From the NCBI GenBank assembly GCA_016208485.1, contig JACQXY010000002.1:1-39943 (forward strand): a stretch of 39,943 nt of DNA. The letters are read 5' to 3'. The stretch is from Acidobacteriota bacterium (lineage in GTDB: Bacteria > Actinomycetota > AC-67). The notes beneath the pieces were generated by a model. That model saw only the letters and a program-made list of their open reading frames with translations. It was not told the origin of the DNA and made no database searches. A program made the translations under genes and the position numbers. Shown here piece by piece: positions 25,187 to 33,504 of this stretch (position 1 is its first letter; the number at the start of each line of letters is the position of its first letter).

Positions 25187-25345
25187 GTGGCTCGCGCCGG
25201 CGGGCTCCTCGCGGCGGTGGCGCGGTGGCTGCGCGGCCTCCGGGGCTGGAGAACGACCGAGCGGGGGGATCCTCGCGCGAAGTTCGGCGAGTTCTTCGGA
25301 GGCCGCGCTGAGAGGGCAGGGCCCGGGGAGGAGGGTGGGACATGA
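25187..25345 (+). CDS. 52-aa basic amphipathic protein in the KaiC operon
   Basis: Short gene that is easy to miss. AGGAGG (25173-25178, overlapping the KaiC stop) stands 8 nt before GTG 25187, and its TGA overlaps the next ATG as ATGA (25342-25345). The N-terminal half (GGLLAAVARWLRGLRGW) would form an amphipathic, positively charged helix that could bind membrane or protein; the middle AKFGEFFGG echoes the FREFFNR end of the KaiC-like protein; the tail is Gly/Glu-rich. No homologue recognised. The tight spacing on both sides argues for real translation and coupling to the 7TM gene. Confidence 0.65.
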   Translation: MARAGGLLAAVARWLRGLRGWRTTERGDPRAKFGEFFGGRAERAGPGEEGGT

Positions 25346-26082
25346 AGGCGGTCCAGTGGGCGCAGGCGGCGATCTTCCTGTCGCTCGGGCTGGCGGCGCT
25401 CCTCAAGTGGGCGCGGTTGCGCGAGCGGCGCCAGGCGCACTTGGCTCTCGCGACCGGGCTGTTCGGGGTCGGGCAGCTCGTGAGCGCGGTCTCGCAGACC
25501 CTCTGGGACACCTCCAAGGGCGAGATGGCGCCCCGAGCGGTGTCGATCACCTCGGGCACGATCACCTTCCTCGCGATGTACGCGTTCCTGCTCTTCCTCG
25601 GGGATTTCCTCCCGTTCCCCGGCTGGGCGCGCGGCCTGGCGATCGTGGTGACGGTCGTGAACATCGTTCTCGCCGCGATCGAGCGGGCCGACATCGCGAT
25701 CGTCGGCGGGAAGCTCGTGAAGCTCGTCGTGCACAACCCCATCCCCTACATGTGGTACCTGCAGTACGTGATCGTGTACCTCCTCGCCGTCTTCGGGCTC
25801 CTGAGCGGGGCTTTCGTCATCTACGGCGCGCGGCTGCGCGGCATCGCGCGCGTGCGGATGCTCTCGATCGGGAGCGGCTTCTTCCTGCTCTTCGTCGCGA
25901 TCGGGCTGATCCCGCGGGTGTTGTTCGGGAAGCCGTCGTCCGAGACGATCGAGGACGTCGTTCTCGCGGTGCGGATTCTCGCCCTCGCGTCGGGGCCGCT
26001 GCTGTTCCTCGGATTCGCCCCGCCGTCGGCGCTCGTGCGCCGGTTCGCGCAGGCCGTCGCGTCCGGCGACAACGAACGCTAG
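25342..26082 (+). CDS. Seven-helix integral membrane protein, sensor-like, without kinase domain
   Basis: 246-aa membrane protein with about seven hydrophobic segments, for example AQAAIFLSLGLAALL, LATGLFGVGQLVSAV, GTITFLAMYAFLLFL, AIVVTVVNIVLAAI, YVIVYLLAVFGLLSG, GFFLLFVAIGLIP and ALASGPLLFLGFAPP. The layout, with a short polar tail after APPSALVRRFAQAV, resembles 7TM sensor modules found in front of histidine kinases, but the protein stops there. Good GGAGGAGGG site; start overlaps the 52-aa gene. Last gene of the operon. Likely the sensor for the receiver/KaiC pair; this is inference from context. Confidence 0.8.
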   Translation: MKAVQWAQAAIFLSLGLAALLKWARLRERRQAHLALATGLFGVGQLVSAVSQTLWDTSKGEMAPRAVSITSGTITFLAMYAFLLFLGDFLPFPGWARGLAIVVTVVNIVLAAIERADIAIVGGKLVKLVVHNPIPYMWYLQYVIVYLLAVFGLLSGAFVIYGARLRGIARVRMLSIGSGFFLLFVAIGLIPRVLFGKPSSETIEDVVLAVRILALASGPLLFLGFAPPSALVRRFAQAVASGDNER

Positions 26083-26136
26083 CCCGGGAGCGGTTGGGGG
26101 AACCTCGGGGCGGTCGGGAGCGGTTCGCGCGCGGAC

Positions 26137-26328
26137 TCAGCCGGCGCGCTGGACCTTGCCGGCCTTGATGCAGCGCGTGCAGACGTTGAGCCGCACAGCG
26201 CGCCCGTCCACCAGCGCCCGAACCCGCTGGATGTTCGGATCCGAGCGCTTCGAGGTGCGGATGTGGGAGTGCGACACGTTCTTCCCGAAGTTCGGGCCGC
26301 GCTTGCAGATGTCGCAGACGGCTGCCAT
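26137..26328 (-). CDS. rpmB: 50S ribosomal protein L28
   Basis: 63-aa large-subunit ribosomal protein. Starts MAAVCDICKRGPNFGKNVSHSH-like sequence typical of the family; C5, C8, C50 and C53 form a zinc-binding (C+) version. A TACCAT box on the minus strand (26345-26340) lies 11 nt before ATG 26328, so the leader is very short. Divergent from fakA and convergent with the 7TM gene, which ends 54 nt away. Confidence 0.96.
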   Translation of the reverse strand: MAAVCDICKRGPNFGKNVSHSHIRTSKRSDPNIQRVRALVDGRAVRLNVCTRCIKAGKVQRAG

Positions 26329-26339
26329 GACGAGGCCGT

Positions 26340-26451
26340 ATGGTACCGATCCCGGCTTCGCCGGGCAACCGACCGACGCGGCAGTCCGGGGCCCGAGCGC
26401 CCGCCGGAGCGTCGCCGAGCGGGGGGCCCGGCGGCATCCGGCTGGTAGACT
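26340..26451. promoter_or_regulatory. Divergent rpmB / fakA promoter region
   Basis: TACCAT (minus, 26345-26340) serves rpmB. TAGACT (plus, 26446-26451) lies 7 nt before the fakA GTG at 26459, a leaderless arrangement. No strong -35 boxes. A 6-bp GC hairpin with a TTC loop lies at about 26352-26367. Confidence 0.5.
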
Positions 26452-26458
26452 CTCGCGC

Positions 26459-28099
26459 GTGACTGCCGTTCTCGGCGGCCCGGAGTTGCGGCGCGCCGCC
26501 CTTGCCGCTCTCGATGCCCTCCGGTCCCACCAGGTGGAGATCGACCTGGCGAACGTCTATCCGGTTCCCGACGGGGACACCGGGACGAACATGGTCCTCA
26601 CGATGGAGTCGGTCGCCCGCGCGATCGCGGGAGCCGACGGTCCCGAGGTGGCGGCGGCGGTCGCGCGGGGCTCGCTCATGGGCGCTCGCGGCAACGGCGG
26701 GGTCATCCTCGCGCAGTTCCTTCGCGGTCTCTGCGAGCGGATCGGGCCTTCCGGCGCGGACGCCCATGGCGTGGCCGCAGGCCTCGCGCGCGGTGCCGAG
26801 CTCGCCCGCGAGGCGGTGCTGCGGCCGGTGGAGGGCACCATCCTGACGGTGGCGCGCGCGGCGGCCGGCGCCCTCGCAGATCCTCCGCCGGGGGTGGTCG
26901 AGGTGCTCGACCGGGCGACCCGCGCGGCGCGGGAGGCGCGCGCCCGCACGCCCGACCTGCTGCCGGTGCTTCGGGAGGCCGGCGTGCTCGACGCGGGGGG
27001 CATGGGCCTGGTCGTCGTGCTGCAAGCGTTCAGGGATTCCCTCGCCGGGCGGGTTGTGCCGGTGCCCGCGGCGCTCCCGGAAGCCCGGGCCACCGGCCCG
27101 GCGCTCGGCGCCCCGCCGGCGCGCCCGCGTGAGATGGGCGACCCCGCTTTCGCCTACGAGGTGCAGTACCTGCTGCGAGCGACCGAGGTCGCGGCCGAAG
27201 GGCTGAGGGAGTCCCTGGGCGACATCGGCGACTCGGTCGCGGTGATCGGCGGGGACGGCACCTGGCGCGTTCACGTGCACACGAACCTCATCGGCGAGGC
27301 GATCGAGCTGGGCGTGAGGGCCGGCGCGCCGTCGGGGATCGAGGTGGTCGCGTTCGCCGGTGGCCTGGGCGGGCTCCCCGCTCGCCGGGCGGCGGCGCTC
27401 GTTGCCGGGGCTCAGCTCGGGATCCCCCTGGCGCGCGCCGCGTCGCGCGCCGCGGTGGTCGCGGTGGCGACGGGGGAGGGGGCGCGCGGCCTCTTCCGCG
27501 AGGCGGGGTGCGAGGCGGTCGTGGACGGAGGGCCGACGATTAACCCGTCGGTCGGCGAGCTGCTGACCGCGATCGAGGCCGTCCCGGCCGACGACGTCAT
27601 TCTCCTTCCGAACGATCCGGACGCGTGGCCGGCCGCGGAGCAAGCGGCGGCGAGGTCCGCGAAACGCGTCGAGGTGGTCCTCGCGCCGAACATGGCCGCC
27701 GGCCTCGCCGCGGCGATGGCGTACGGCGACGCCCGCCCCCTGGAGGCCAACGTGGCCGACATGCGCCGGGCGCTCGAGCGGACCCCGACCGGCCGCGTTG
27801 CGGTGGCAAACCGCTCCGCGTCGACCGCGGCCGGTCCGGTGCGCGGGGGCGATGCAATCGGATTCGCCGGCGGGGAGCCCGTGGTGGTCTCGGAGGATCC
27901 GGTCGAGGCCTGCGCGGGTGTGGCCGAGCGGCTGGCCGAGGGCCCGGTGGAGACCCTGACGGTGCTCGCGGGCCTCGACGCCGGCCCCGAGGAGAGGGCC
28001 CGGCTCGCCGAGGCGCTCTCGGCGCGCCTGCCCGGGCTCGACGTGGAGATCCTGGACGGGGGGCAGGGCGTTCAGCGCTACCTGCTCGCGAGCGAGTGA
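26459..28099 (+). CDS. fakA: DAK2-domain fatty acid kinase-like protein (YloV/FakA family)
   Basis: 546-aa protein. The N-terminal DhaL-like kinase domain (about 1-200) has YPVPDGDTGTNMVLTM, GSLMGARGNGGVILAQFLRG and VLDAGGMGLVVVL with the Asp/Gly nucleotide motifs. A middle and C-terminal region (VHVHTNLIGEAIELG, GGPTINPSVGELL, LLPNDPDA) matches the family. In Staphylococcus, FakA phosphorylates fatty acids bound to FakB proteins; no FakB is in the window. GTG 26459 is set by the TAGACT box. Its stop overlaps the recG start (GTGA), the usual actinobacterial order. Confidence 0.92.
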   Translation: MTAVLGGPELRRAALAALDALRSHQVEIDLANVYPVPDGDTGTNMVLTMESVARAIAGADGPEVAAAVARGSLMGARGNGGVILAQFLRGLCERIGPSGADAHGVAAGLARGAELAREAVLRPVEGTILTVARAAAGALADPPPGVVEVLDRATRAAREARARTPDLLPVLREAGVLDAGGMGLVVVLQAFRDSLAGRVVPVPAALPEARATGPALGAPPARPREMGDPAFAYEVQYLLRATEVAAEGLRESLGDIGDSVAVIGGDGTWRVHVHTNLIGEAIELGVRAGAPSGIEVVAFAGGLGGLPARRAAALVAGAQLGIPLARAASRAAVVAVATGEGARGLFREAGCEAVVDGGPTINPSVGELLTAIEAVPADDVILLPNDPDAWPAAEQAAARSAKRVEVVLAPNMAAGLAAAMAYGDARPLEANVADMRRALERTPTGRVAVANRSASTAAGPVRGGDAIGFAGGEPVVVSEDPVEACAGVAERLAEGPVETLTVLAGLDAGPEERARLAEALSARLPGLDVEILDGGQGVQRYLLASE

Positions 28100-30366
28100 G
28101 CGCGCGCCGGCCTCCGGCCACGCGGCGCGCCCCAAGCGCCGCGCGCCCACCCGCCTCCGCGGGCGGTAGCGATCTCGATCGCCCGCTCGCCTCGGCCGGA
28201 ATCCCGGGGATCGCGCCGGCCACAGCCGCCGCGCTCGCGCGAGGCCTCGGCCTCCACACCGTGCGGGACCTGCTGGAGCACACGCCCCGCCGCTACATCG
28301 ACCTGTCCCGCACCGCGCCGATCGGCGAGACGGGAATCGGCGAGGAGGCCACGGTCGTCGGGACCGTGGTCCGCGTTCGGGGCCGCTACGTCCGCTCCGG
28401 AAGGCACCTCCTGATGGTGCGCGTCTCCGACGGGTCCGGGGATCTCGACGGCATCTGGTGGAACCAGCCGTTCCGCGCGAAGGCGTTCGCCGAGGGAGCG
28501 ACCGTCGCGATGGCCGGCAAGGTGGAGCGCAACCGGGCCGAGCGAAGGTCTCACTCGCCCTGCATCCAGAATCCGTTTGTCGAGGTCCTTCGAGGGCCGG
28601 GGACCGAGGCCGTCCACACCTCGCGCATCATTCCTGTTCACCCGGCGACCGAGCGCGTGTCGGCCAACCAGATCCGGCGATTCGTGCACGAAGCGCTCCG
28701 CCGCTACGGGGTTTTGGTCCCCGAGCCCGTCCCGCCCGGCCTCGTCGGGGCGCGCGGGCTGATGCCGCGGTCCGAGGCGCTCGCGGAGATCCACTTCCCT
28801 TCGGGCGACGCGCGCCGGTGGGCCGCTCACCGGCGCCTGGTGTTCGAGGAGCTTCTCGTGCTCCAAACCGGCCTCGCCATCCGGAAGCGGCGCGTCGAGC
28901 GCGAGACGGCAGGCTTCTCGCACGCCGGGGGCGGTGCTCTCGTGGAACGCTTCCTCTCCTCGCTTCCCTTCCGCGCGACCGGGGCCCAGCGCCGGACGAT
29001 CGAGGAGATCGCCGCCGACCTCGCCGCGCCGCGCCCGATGAACCGGTTGCTCCAGGGCGAGGTCGGCAGCGGCAAGACGGTGGTCGCGGTGGCCGCCGCC
29101 TTGCGGGTCGCCGGGTCGGGGGCCCAGGTGGCGTTCATGGCCCCGACCGAGGTGCTCGCCGAGCAGCACTACGCCGTCGTGCGCAGGCTGCTCGAGCCGG
29201 TCGCCGGACTCGCGCCCGCCGAGGAGGGACGTCTGTTCGGGGACGGGTTCGGGGTCGAGCTGCTCACCGGGTCGGTGACCGGGGCCGGCCGGGAGCGCGC
29301 GCTCGAGGCGGCGGCCTCCGGACGCGCGTCGATCCTGATCGGGACCCACGCGCTCATCCAGGAAGGGGTGGAGTTCGCGCGGCTCGGGCTGGCGCTCGTG
29401 GACGAGCAGCACCGGTTCGGGGTGCACCAGCGCCTGGCGCTCCGCGCCAAGGGGGGGCAGCCGGACGCGCTCATCATGACGGCGACCCCGATCCCCCGCA
29501 CGCTCGCGCTCACGCTCTACGGCGACCTGGACGTGAGCGTGATCGACGAGATGCCCCCGGGGCGCGTCCCGGTCGAGACGAGCGTCGCGCGGACCCCGGC
29601 CGATCGCGCCGCCGCATACGACCGGATCCGGGCCGAGGTCGCCGCCGGGCATCAGGCCTTCGTCGTCTGCCCGCTCGTTTCGGAGTCGGAGTCGCTGGAG
29701 GCGAAGGCGGCGGAGCGCGAGTTCGCCCGGATCGGCGCGGAGGTGTTCTCCGGCCTCCGGCTCGGGCTGTTGCACGGGCGGATGAATTCCTCGAAGAAGG
29801 AGGCCGTCATGCGTGCGATGCGGGATGGCGAGATCGACGTCCTGGTCGCAACCACGGTCGTGGAGGTGGGCGTCGATGTCCCCGGAGCGTCGGTGATGCT
29901 CGTGGAGGATGCGGACCGGTTCGGGCTCTCGCAGCTTCACCAGCTCCGCGGGCGGGTCGGCCGCGGCGGGCAGCCGGCCTGGTGCGTGCTTCTCACCTCG
30001 CTCGACCCGAAGGGCGCGGGGGAGGATGAGGAGGAGCGGGAGGTGGCTCGCCGGCGCCTCGACGCGATGGTTCGCACGAGCGACGGCTTCGAACTCGCCG
30101 AGGAGGACCTCGCGATCCGGGGCGAGGGGCAGATCTTGGGGCGGGGGACGATCGATCAGGACGGGGGAGCCCCGCTGCAGACCGGGAGGACGGACCTCAG
30201 GTTCGCGCGGCTCCTGCGGGACCAGAAGGTGCTCGCCGAGGCGCGCTCAGAGGCCTTCGCGCTCGTGGACTCCGATCCGCACCTCGAGCTGCCCGAGCAC
30301 CGGCCGCTCCTCGCCGAGGTGCGGCGGCGCTTCGCCGACCGCCTCGACTGGCTGTTCGCGTCCTGA
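28096..30366 (+). CDS. recG: ATP-dependent DNA helicase RecG
   Basis: 756-aa superfamily 2 helicase that remodels stalled forks and branched DNA. The N-terminal wedge/OB domain includes GTVVRVRGRYVRSGRHL. Helicase motifs: GEVGSGKTVVA (I), FMAPTEVLAEQH (Ia), DEQHRFGVHQR (II), MTATPIPRTLAL (III), LLHGRM (IV), TTVVEVGVDVP (V) and HQLRGRVGRGG (VI). GTG 28096 overlaps the fakA TGA. The extreme N-terminus is Arg/Pro/Ala-rich. The stop overlaps rsmD as TGATG. Confidence 0.96.
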   Translation: MSARRPPATRRAPSAARPPASAGGSDLDRPLASAGIPGIAPATAAALARGLGLHTVRDLLEHTPRRYIDLSRTAPIGETGIGEEATVVGTVVRVRGRYVRSGRHLLMVRVSDGSGDLDGIWWNQPFRAKAFAEGATVAMAGKVERNRAERRSHSPCIQNPFVEVLRGPGTEAVHTSRIIPVHPATERVSANQIRRFVHEALRRYGVLVPEPVPPGLVGARGLMPRSEALAEIHFPSGDARRWAAHRRLVFEELLVLQTGLAIRKRRVERETAGFSHAGGGALVERFLSSLPFRATGAQRRTIEEIAADLAAPRPMNRLLQGEVGSGKTVVAVAAALRVAGSGAQVAFMAPTEVLAEQHYAVVRRLLEPVAGLAPAEEGRLFGDGFGVELLTGSVTGAGRERALEAAASGRASILIGTHALIQEGVEFARLGLALVDEQHRFGVHQRLALRAKGGQPDALIMTATPIPRTLALTLYGDLDVSVIDEMPPGRVPVETSVARTPADRAAAYDRIRAEVAAGHQAFVVCPLVSESESLEAKAAEREFARIGAEVFSGLRLGLLHGRMNSSKKEAVMRAMRDGEIDVLVATTVVEVGVDVPGASVMLVEDADRFGLSQLHQLRGRVGRGGQPAWCVLLTSLDPKGAGEDEEEREVARRRLDAMVRTSDGFELAEEDLAIRGEGQILGRGTIDQDGGAPLQTGRTDLRFARLLRDQKVLAEARSEAFALVDSDPHLELPEHRPLLAEVRRRFADRLDWLFAS

Positions 30367-30935
30367 TGCGCGTGATATCGGGTAGCGCGGGGAGCCGGCG
30401 CCTCCGGGCGCCGGACGGGGTGCGGCCGACCGCCGACCGGGTGCGCCAGGCGCTGTTCGACATGCTCGGCGGCGTCGCCGGGGCGAGAGTGCTCGACCTG
30501 TTCGCCGGGTCGGGGGCGCTCGGGATCGAGGCGCTGTCGCGTGGCGCGCGGGAGGCGGTCTTCGTCGACTCGAGCCGGGCTGCGTGCGACGTGATCCTCC
30601 AGAATCTCGAGACGACCGGGCTTCGCGGCGGAGCCACGATCCGGAGGGCCGACGCCGTCCGGTGGGTGGCGCGAAAGGCCAAGGACCCGTTTGACCTGGT
30701 GTTTCTTGACCCTCCGTACGACCTTGGCCTAGGATTTGTGGCCCGTGTCCTCCGCCGGCTCGTGGATGGGGGCTGGGTTCGCGCGGGCGGGACGGTTGTC
30801 GTGGAGGGGGAGCCAGGGGCGCCGGAGTGGCCCCCGGGACTCCGCGAGACCCGGACCCGCAGGTTCGGGCGGACGCAGATCTACTTGGCGGTGTGCGGTG
30901 AGCAGCCTGACGGCAGTCTACCCGGGGACGTTTGA
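30366..30935 (+). CDS. rsmD: 16S rRNA (guanine966-N2)-methyltransferase
   Basis: Methylates G966 of 16S rRNA. 189 aa. MRVISGSAGSRRLRAPDG and RPTADRVRQALFDML at the N-terminus, SAM motif DLFAGSGALGIEALSRGA, and catalytic FLDPPYDLG (NPPY-type). ATG 30366 overlaps the recG stop. The last 38 nt overlap coaD in another frame. Confidence 0.95.
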   Translation: MRVISGSAGSRRLRAPDGVRPTADRVRQALFDMLGGVAGARVLDLFAGSGALGIEALSRGAREAVFVDSSRAACDVILQNLETTGLRGGATIRRADAVRWVARKAKDPFDLVFLDPPYDLGLGFVARVLRRLVDGGWVRAGGTVVVEGEPGAPEWPPGLRETRTRRFGRTQIYLAVCGEQPDGSLPGDV

Positions 30936-31383
30936 TCCCATAACCAACGGACACGTCGACATAATCGGACGTGCCCGGCGGCATTTCCCGCATGTGGTGG
31001 TGGCGCTCTCACAGAACCCGAGCAAGGCGCCCCTGTTCTCCAAAGAGGAGCGTCTCGCGATGGCGAAGGAGGCCGTCTCGGGGCTGCCGGGAGTGGAGGT
31101 CGACGCTTTCGAGGGGCTCTTGGTGGACTACCTCGCGCGCCGCGGGGCCGCCGTCCTCGTAAAGGGCCTTCGCGCGATCGGGGACTTCGACTACGAGCTT
31201 CAGATGGCGCAGATGAACCACCGGATGTCCGGAGTGGAGACCTTCTTCATGGTTGCCAACCCTCTGTACAGCTTCCTGTCGTCGAGTATCGTCAAGGAGG
31301 TCGCGCGGTTCGGCCGGGACGTGGAAGGGCTCGTCCCGCCGGAGGTGGCGCGCAGGCTCAAGGAGCGTTTCCGTGCCGAATAG
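30898..31383 (+). CDS. coaD: Pantetheine-phosphate adenylyltransferase
   Basis: Fourth step of coenzyme A synthesis, transferring AMP to 4'-phosphopantetheine. 161 aa. GTFDPITNGHVDII (T/HxGH motif) at the N-terminus, VKGLRAIGDFDYELQMAQMN, and the C-terminal ISSS-type FLSSSIVKEVARFG. GTG 30898 lies inside the end of rsmD, so the two are translationally linked. Confidence 0.96.
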   Translation: MSSLTAVYPGTFDPITNGHVDIIGRARRHFPHVVVALSQNPSKAPLFSKEERLAMAKEAVSGLPGVEVDAFEGLLVDYLARRGAAVLVKGLRAIGDFDYELQMAQMNHRMSGVETFFMVANPLYSFLSSSIVKEVARFGRDVEGLVPPEVARRLKERFRAE

Positions 31384-31951
31384 CAACGAGTGGTCGCCCG
31401 TCCGTCAAGCCGTCCATCAGGACCCGCCGGTCGCGATCCCGATCGGGCAGACGACGAACCTGGAGGACCTCGCGCGCCAGCTCGAGGACACGGTCCGGAA
31501 CGCGAAGCAGATGCCGCTGTCGTCCTCCGCCCTCATCCACCGGAAAGAGGTGCTGGAGGTCATCGAGGCACTGAAGCGGTCCATTCCCGAGGAGATCGCG
31601 CGCGCGCGGGGCGTGATTCGCGATCGAGAGGAGCTTCTGGAGCGGGCGCGCGCGGAGGGCGAGCGTCTTGTGGAGCGCGCGCGGGCGCGCCGAGACGAGC
31701 TGATCGAGCGTGCCGAGATCGTTCAGGCGGCGGCGCGAGAGGCCGACCGCCTTGTGGTGGCCGCCGAGGCCGAGGCCGCGCGAGCGCGCGCGGAGGCCGA
31801 CCGCTACGTGGACGCGAAGCTCGCGACGTTCGAGATCGCCCTGCAGAGGACGCTCGCGGCGGTGGAGCGGGGAAGAGCGCGACTCGCGGGGGGTCGGGAG
31901 ACCGACGAGCTGGCACCGGATCCGGGCGAGGACACCCAGGAACGCCTCTAG
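31373..31951 (+). CDS. Coiled-coil protein downstream of coaD (DivIVA / ATP synthase b-subunit-like)
   Basis: 192-aa soluble protein, mostly one long charged helix. After a ~35-residue polar start come NLEDLARQLEDTV and KEVLEVIEALKRSIPEEI, then a coiled coil of about 110 residues rich in Glu, Arg and Ala (REELLERARAEGERLVERAR onward). A related protein occupies the same slot after coaD in other actinobacteria, often annotated as cell-division initiation or ATP-synthase-b-like from coiled-coil similarity alone. AAGGAG lies 7 nt before GTG 31373, which overlaps the coaD end by 11 nt. Confidence 0.85.
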   Translation: MPNSNEWSPVRQAVHQDPPVAIPIGQTTNLEDLARQLEDTVRNAKQMPLSSSALIHRKEVLEVIEALKRSIPEEIARARGVIRDREELLERARAEGERLVERARARRDELIERAEIVQAAAREADRLVVAAEAEAARARAEADRYVDAKLATFEIALQRTLAAVERGRARLAGGRETDELAPDPGEDTQERL

Positions 31952-32019
31952 AGCTTGGCCCCGCGCGAGGCCGGAGGCCCGCGTTTCCGCAGGTCAGGCC
32001 GGTAATTATGACGTTGTGG

Positions 32020-32025
32020 TATTGT
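32020..32025 (+). promoter_or_regulatory. Possible promoter of the DUF177-rpmF operon
   Basis: TATTGT, 8 nt before ATG 32034, within an unusually AT-rich patch (32001-32030). GGTAA (32001-32005) and TTACC (32025-32029) form an inverted repeat around it. No clear -35. Confidence 0.4.
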
Positions 32026-32033
32026 TACCAGGG

Positions 32034-32576
32034 ATGCGGTCCGGAGCTTCTGCCGTGATGACCAAGGTCGGGCGATTTGTCATTGATATCGCCGATCTTC
32101 TGGCGCGCCCCGGGTCGACCAAGAACGTTCGCGCGGCGGCGGAGGTGCAGGGCTTGGCGGTGGGGATGTCGAGAGTGGTTCCGGGAACCGAGGTCGTGCT
32201 CGACGTCCGGCTGGATTCGGTCGTGGAAGGAATCCACGCCTCCGGGATCGCCCGCGCCGAGGTCTCCGAGGAGTGCCGCAGATGCCTCACGGGCCGCACG
32301 CGTGAGGCGTCGGTGGCGGTGGACGAATTGTTCCCGGCGTCGCCGGATGAGGGCGGCTACGGCCTCACCGGGGCGAGCCTCGATCTCGAGCCGCTCGTGA
32401 GGGACGCGGTGCTGCTCGCCTTGCCGCTCGATCCGCTCTGCCGCGACGACTGCCGGGGGCTCTGCCCGGTGTGCGGAGAGGATAGGAACCAGGTGAGCTG
32501 CGGTCACGAGGCGGCGCCGACCGATGTCCGGTGGGCTCCCCTCGGTGCGCTGCGGAAGAAGATGACGGAGGACTGA
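32034..32576 (+). CDS. DUF177 family protein (YceD-like)
   Basis: About 180-aa protein of the family normally found directly upstream of rpmF and linked to large-subunit rRNA processing or balance in bacteria and plastids. Conserved cysteines: CRRCL in the middle, and CRDDCRGLCPVCGEDRN near the C-terminus, a probable zinc site. Start is uncertain: ATG 32034 fits the nearby TATTGT box; GTG 32055 and ATG 32058 (MTKVGRFVIDIADLL) fit the family N-terminus, with CCGGAG at 32041-32046. Stop is 1 nt before the rpmF ATG. Confidence 0.9.
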   Translation: MRSGASAVMTKVGRFVIDIADLLARPGSTKNVRAAAEVQGLAVGMSRVVPGTEVVLDVRLDSVVEGIHASGIARAEVSEECRRCLTGRTREASVAVDELFPASPDEGGYGLTGASLDLEPLVRDAVLLALPLDPLCRDDCRGLCPVCGEDRNQVSCGHEAAPTDVRWAPLGALRKKMTED

Positions 32577-32577
32577 A

Positions 32578-32754
32578 ATGCCGGTACCGAAGAGGAAGAA
32601 GCCGAGGTCGCGGACGCGGTCGCGCAAGTCCCAGTGGAAGGGGTCGATCCCGCCGTACGCCGATTGCCCGCAGTGCCACAAGCCGAGGCTGCCCCACCGG
32701 GCGTGCCCGAACTGCGGGACCTACGCGGGTCGCCAGGTGGTGACGACCGAGTAG
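32578..32754 (+). CDS. rpmF: 50S ribosomal protein L32
   Basis: 58-aa zinc-ribbon ribosomal protein. Starts MPVPKRKKPRSRTRSRKSQW, with cysteines C30, C33, C43 and C46 in CPQC and CPNCG. A GGAGG site precedes ATG 32578. Its TAG shares one base with the rnc GTG, so the two are tightly coupled. Confidence 0.95.
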   Translation: MPVPKRKKPRSRTRSRKSQWKGSIPPYADCPQCHKPRLPHRACPNCGTYAGRQVVTTE

Positions 32755-33503
32755 TGGGTCTCGGCCGCCTCTTCCGGCGGGACGAGACGAGCCTGGAGCG
32801 CCGGCTGGGGACCAGGCTCCGGGACCGGACGCTCCTACGCCTGGCGCTCACTCACCGGTCGTACGCCTATGAGCAGGGCGGGCTCCCTACGAACGAGCGC
32901 CTAGAGTTCCTGGGGGACGCCATCCTCGGCTTGGTGATCACCGACGCCCTGTACGGCGAGTACCCGGACCTCGCCGAGGGCGATCTCGCCAAGATGCGCT
33001 CGGCCCTCGTCAATATGACGGTGCTCGCCGACGTCGCGCGAGAGATCGGGCTCGGGGAGGACGTACTGCTTGGCCGGGGCGAGGCGATGACCGGCGGCCG
33101 GGACAAGCCCTCGATCCTCGGGGACACGATCGAGGCGGTCTTCGGCGCGATCTACCTCGACCGGGGGATCGAGGTCATCCGCCGGGTGCTCCTCGGGCTC
33201 TTCCTCGAACGGATCCGGGGCCAGGTCGAAGGGGGGACCGTCCAGGACCACAAGACGTCGCTCCAGGAGCTCGCGGCCTCCCGGTTCGGGACCCTGCCCG
33301 AGTACCGGCTCACCGAGTCGGGACCCGATCACGCGAAGAGGTTCAGGGCCGTGGTCTCGCTCGAGGGCACGACGTACGGGTCCGGCGAGGGCCGGTCCAA
33401 GAAGGAGGCCGAGCAGGCCGCCGCGCGCGAGGCCGTCTCCGGCCTGCGTGAGATGGCGGAGGGGCTCGCGCCACGCCCGCGCAGACGCAGGGGGAGGAGG
33501 TAG
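32754..33503 (+). CDS. rnc: Ribonuclease III
   Basis: Double-strand-specific endoribonuclease for rRNA and mRNA processing. 249 aa. Signature NERLEFLGDAILGLVITD, the second metal site GDTIEAVFGAIYLD, then a C-terminal dsRNA-binding domain (DHKTSLQELAASRFG, GEGRSKKEAEQAAAREAV) and an Arg-rich tail. GTG 32754 follows the rpmF stop with one-base overlap. Confidence 0.96.
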   Translation: MGLGRLFRRDETSLERRLGTRLRDRTLLRLALTHRSYAYEQGGLPTNERLEFLGDAILGLVITDALYGEYPDLAEGDLAKMRSALVNMTVLADVAREIGLGEDVLLGRGEAMTGGRDKPSILGDTIEAVFGAIYLDRGIEVIRRVLLGLFLERIRGQVEGGTVQDHKTSLQELAASRFGTLPEYRLTESGPDHAKRFRAVVSLEGTTYGSGEGRSKKEAEQAAAREAVSGLREMAEGLAPRPRRRRGRR

Positions 33504-33504
33504 C

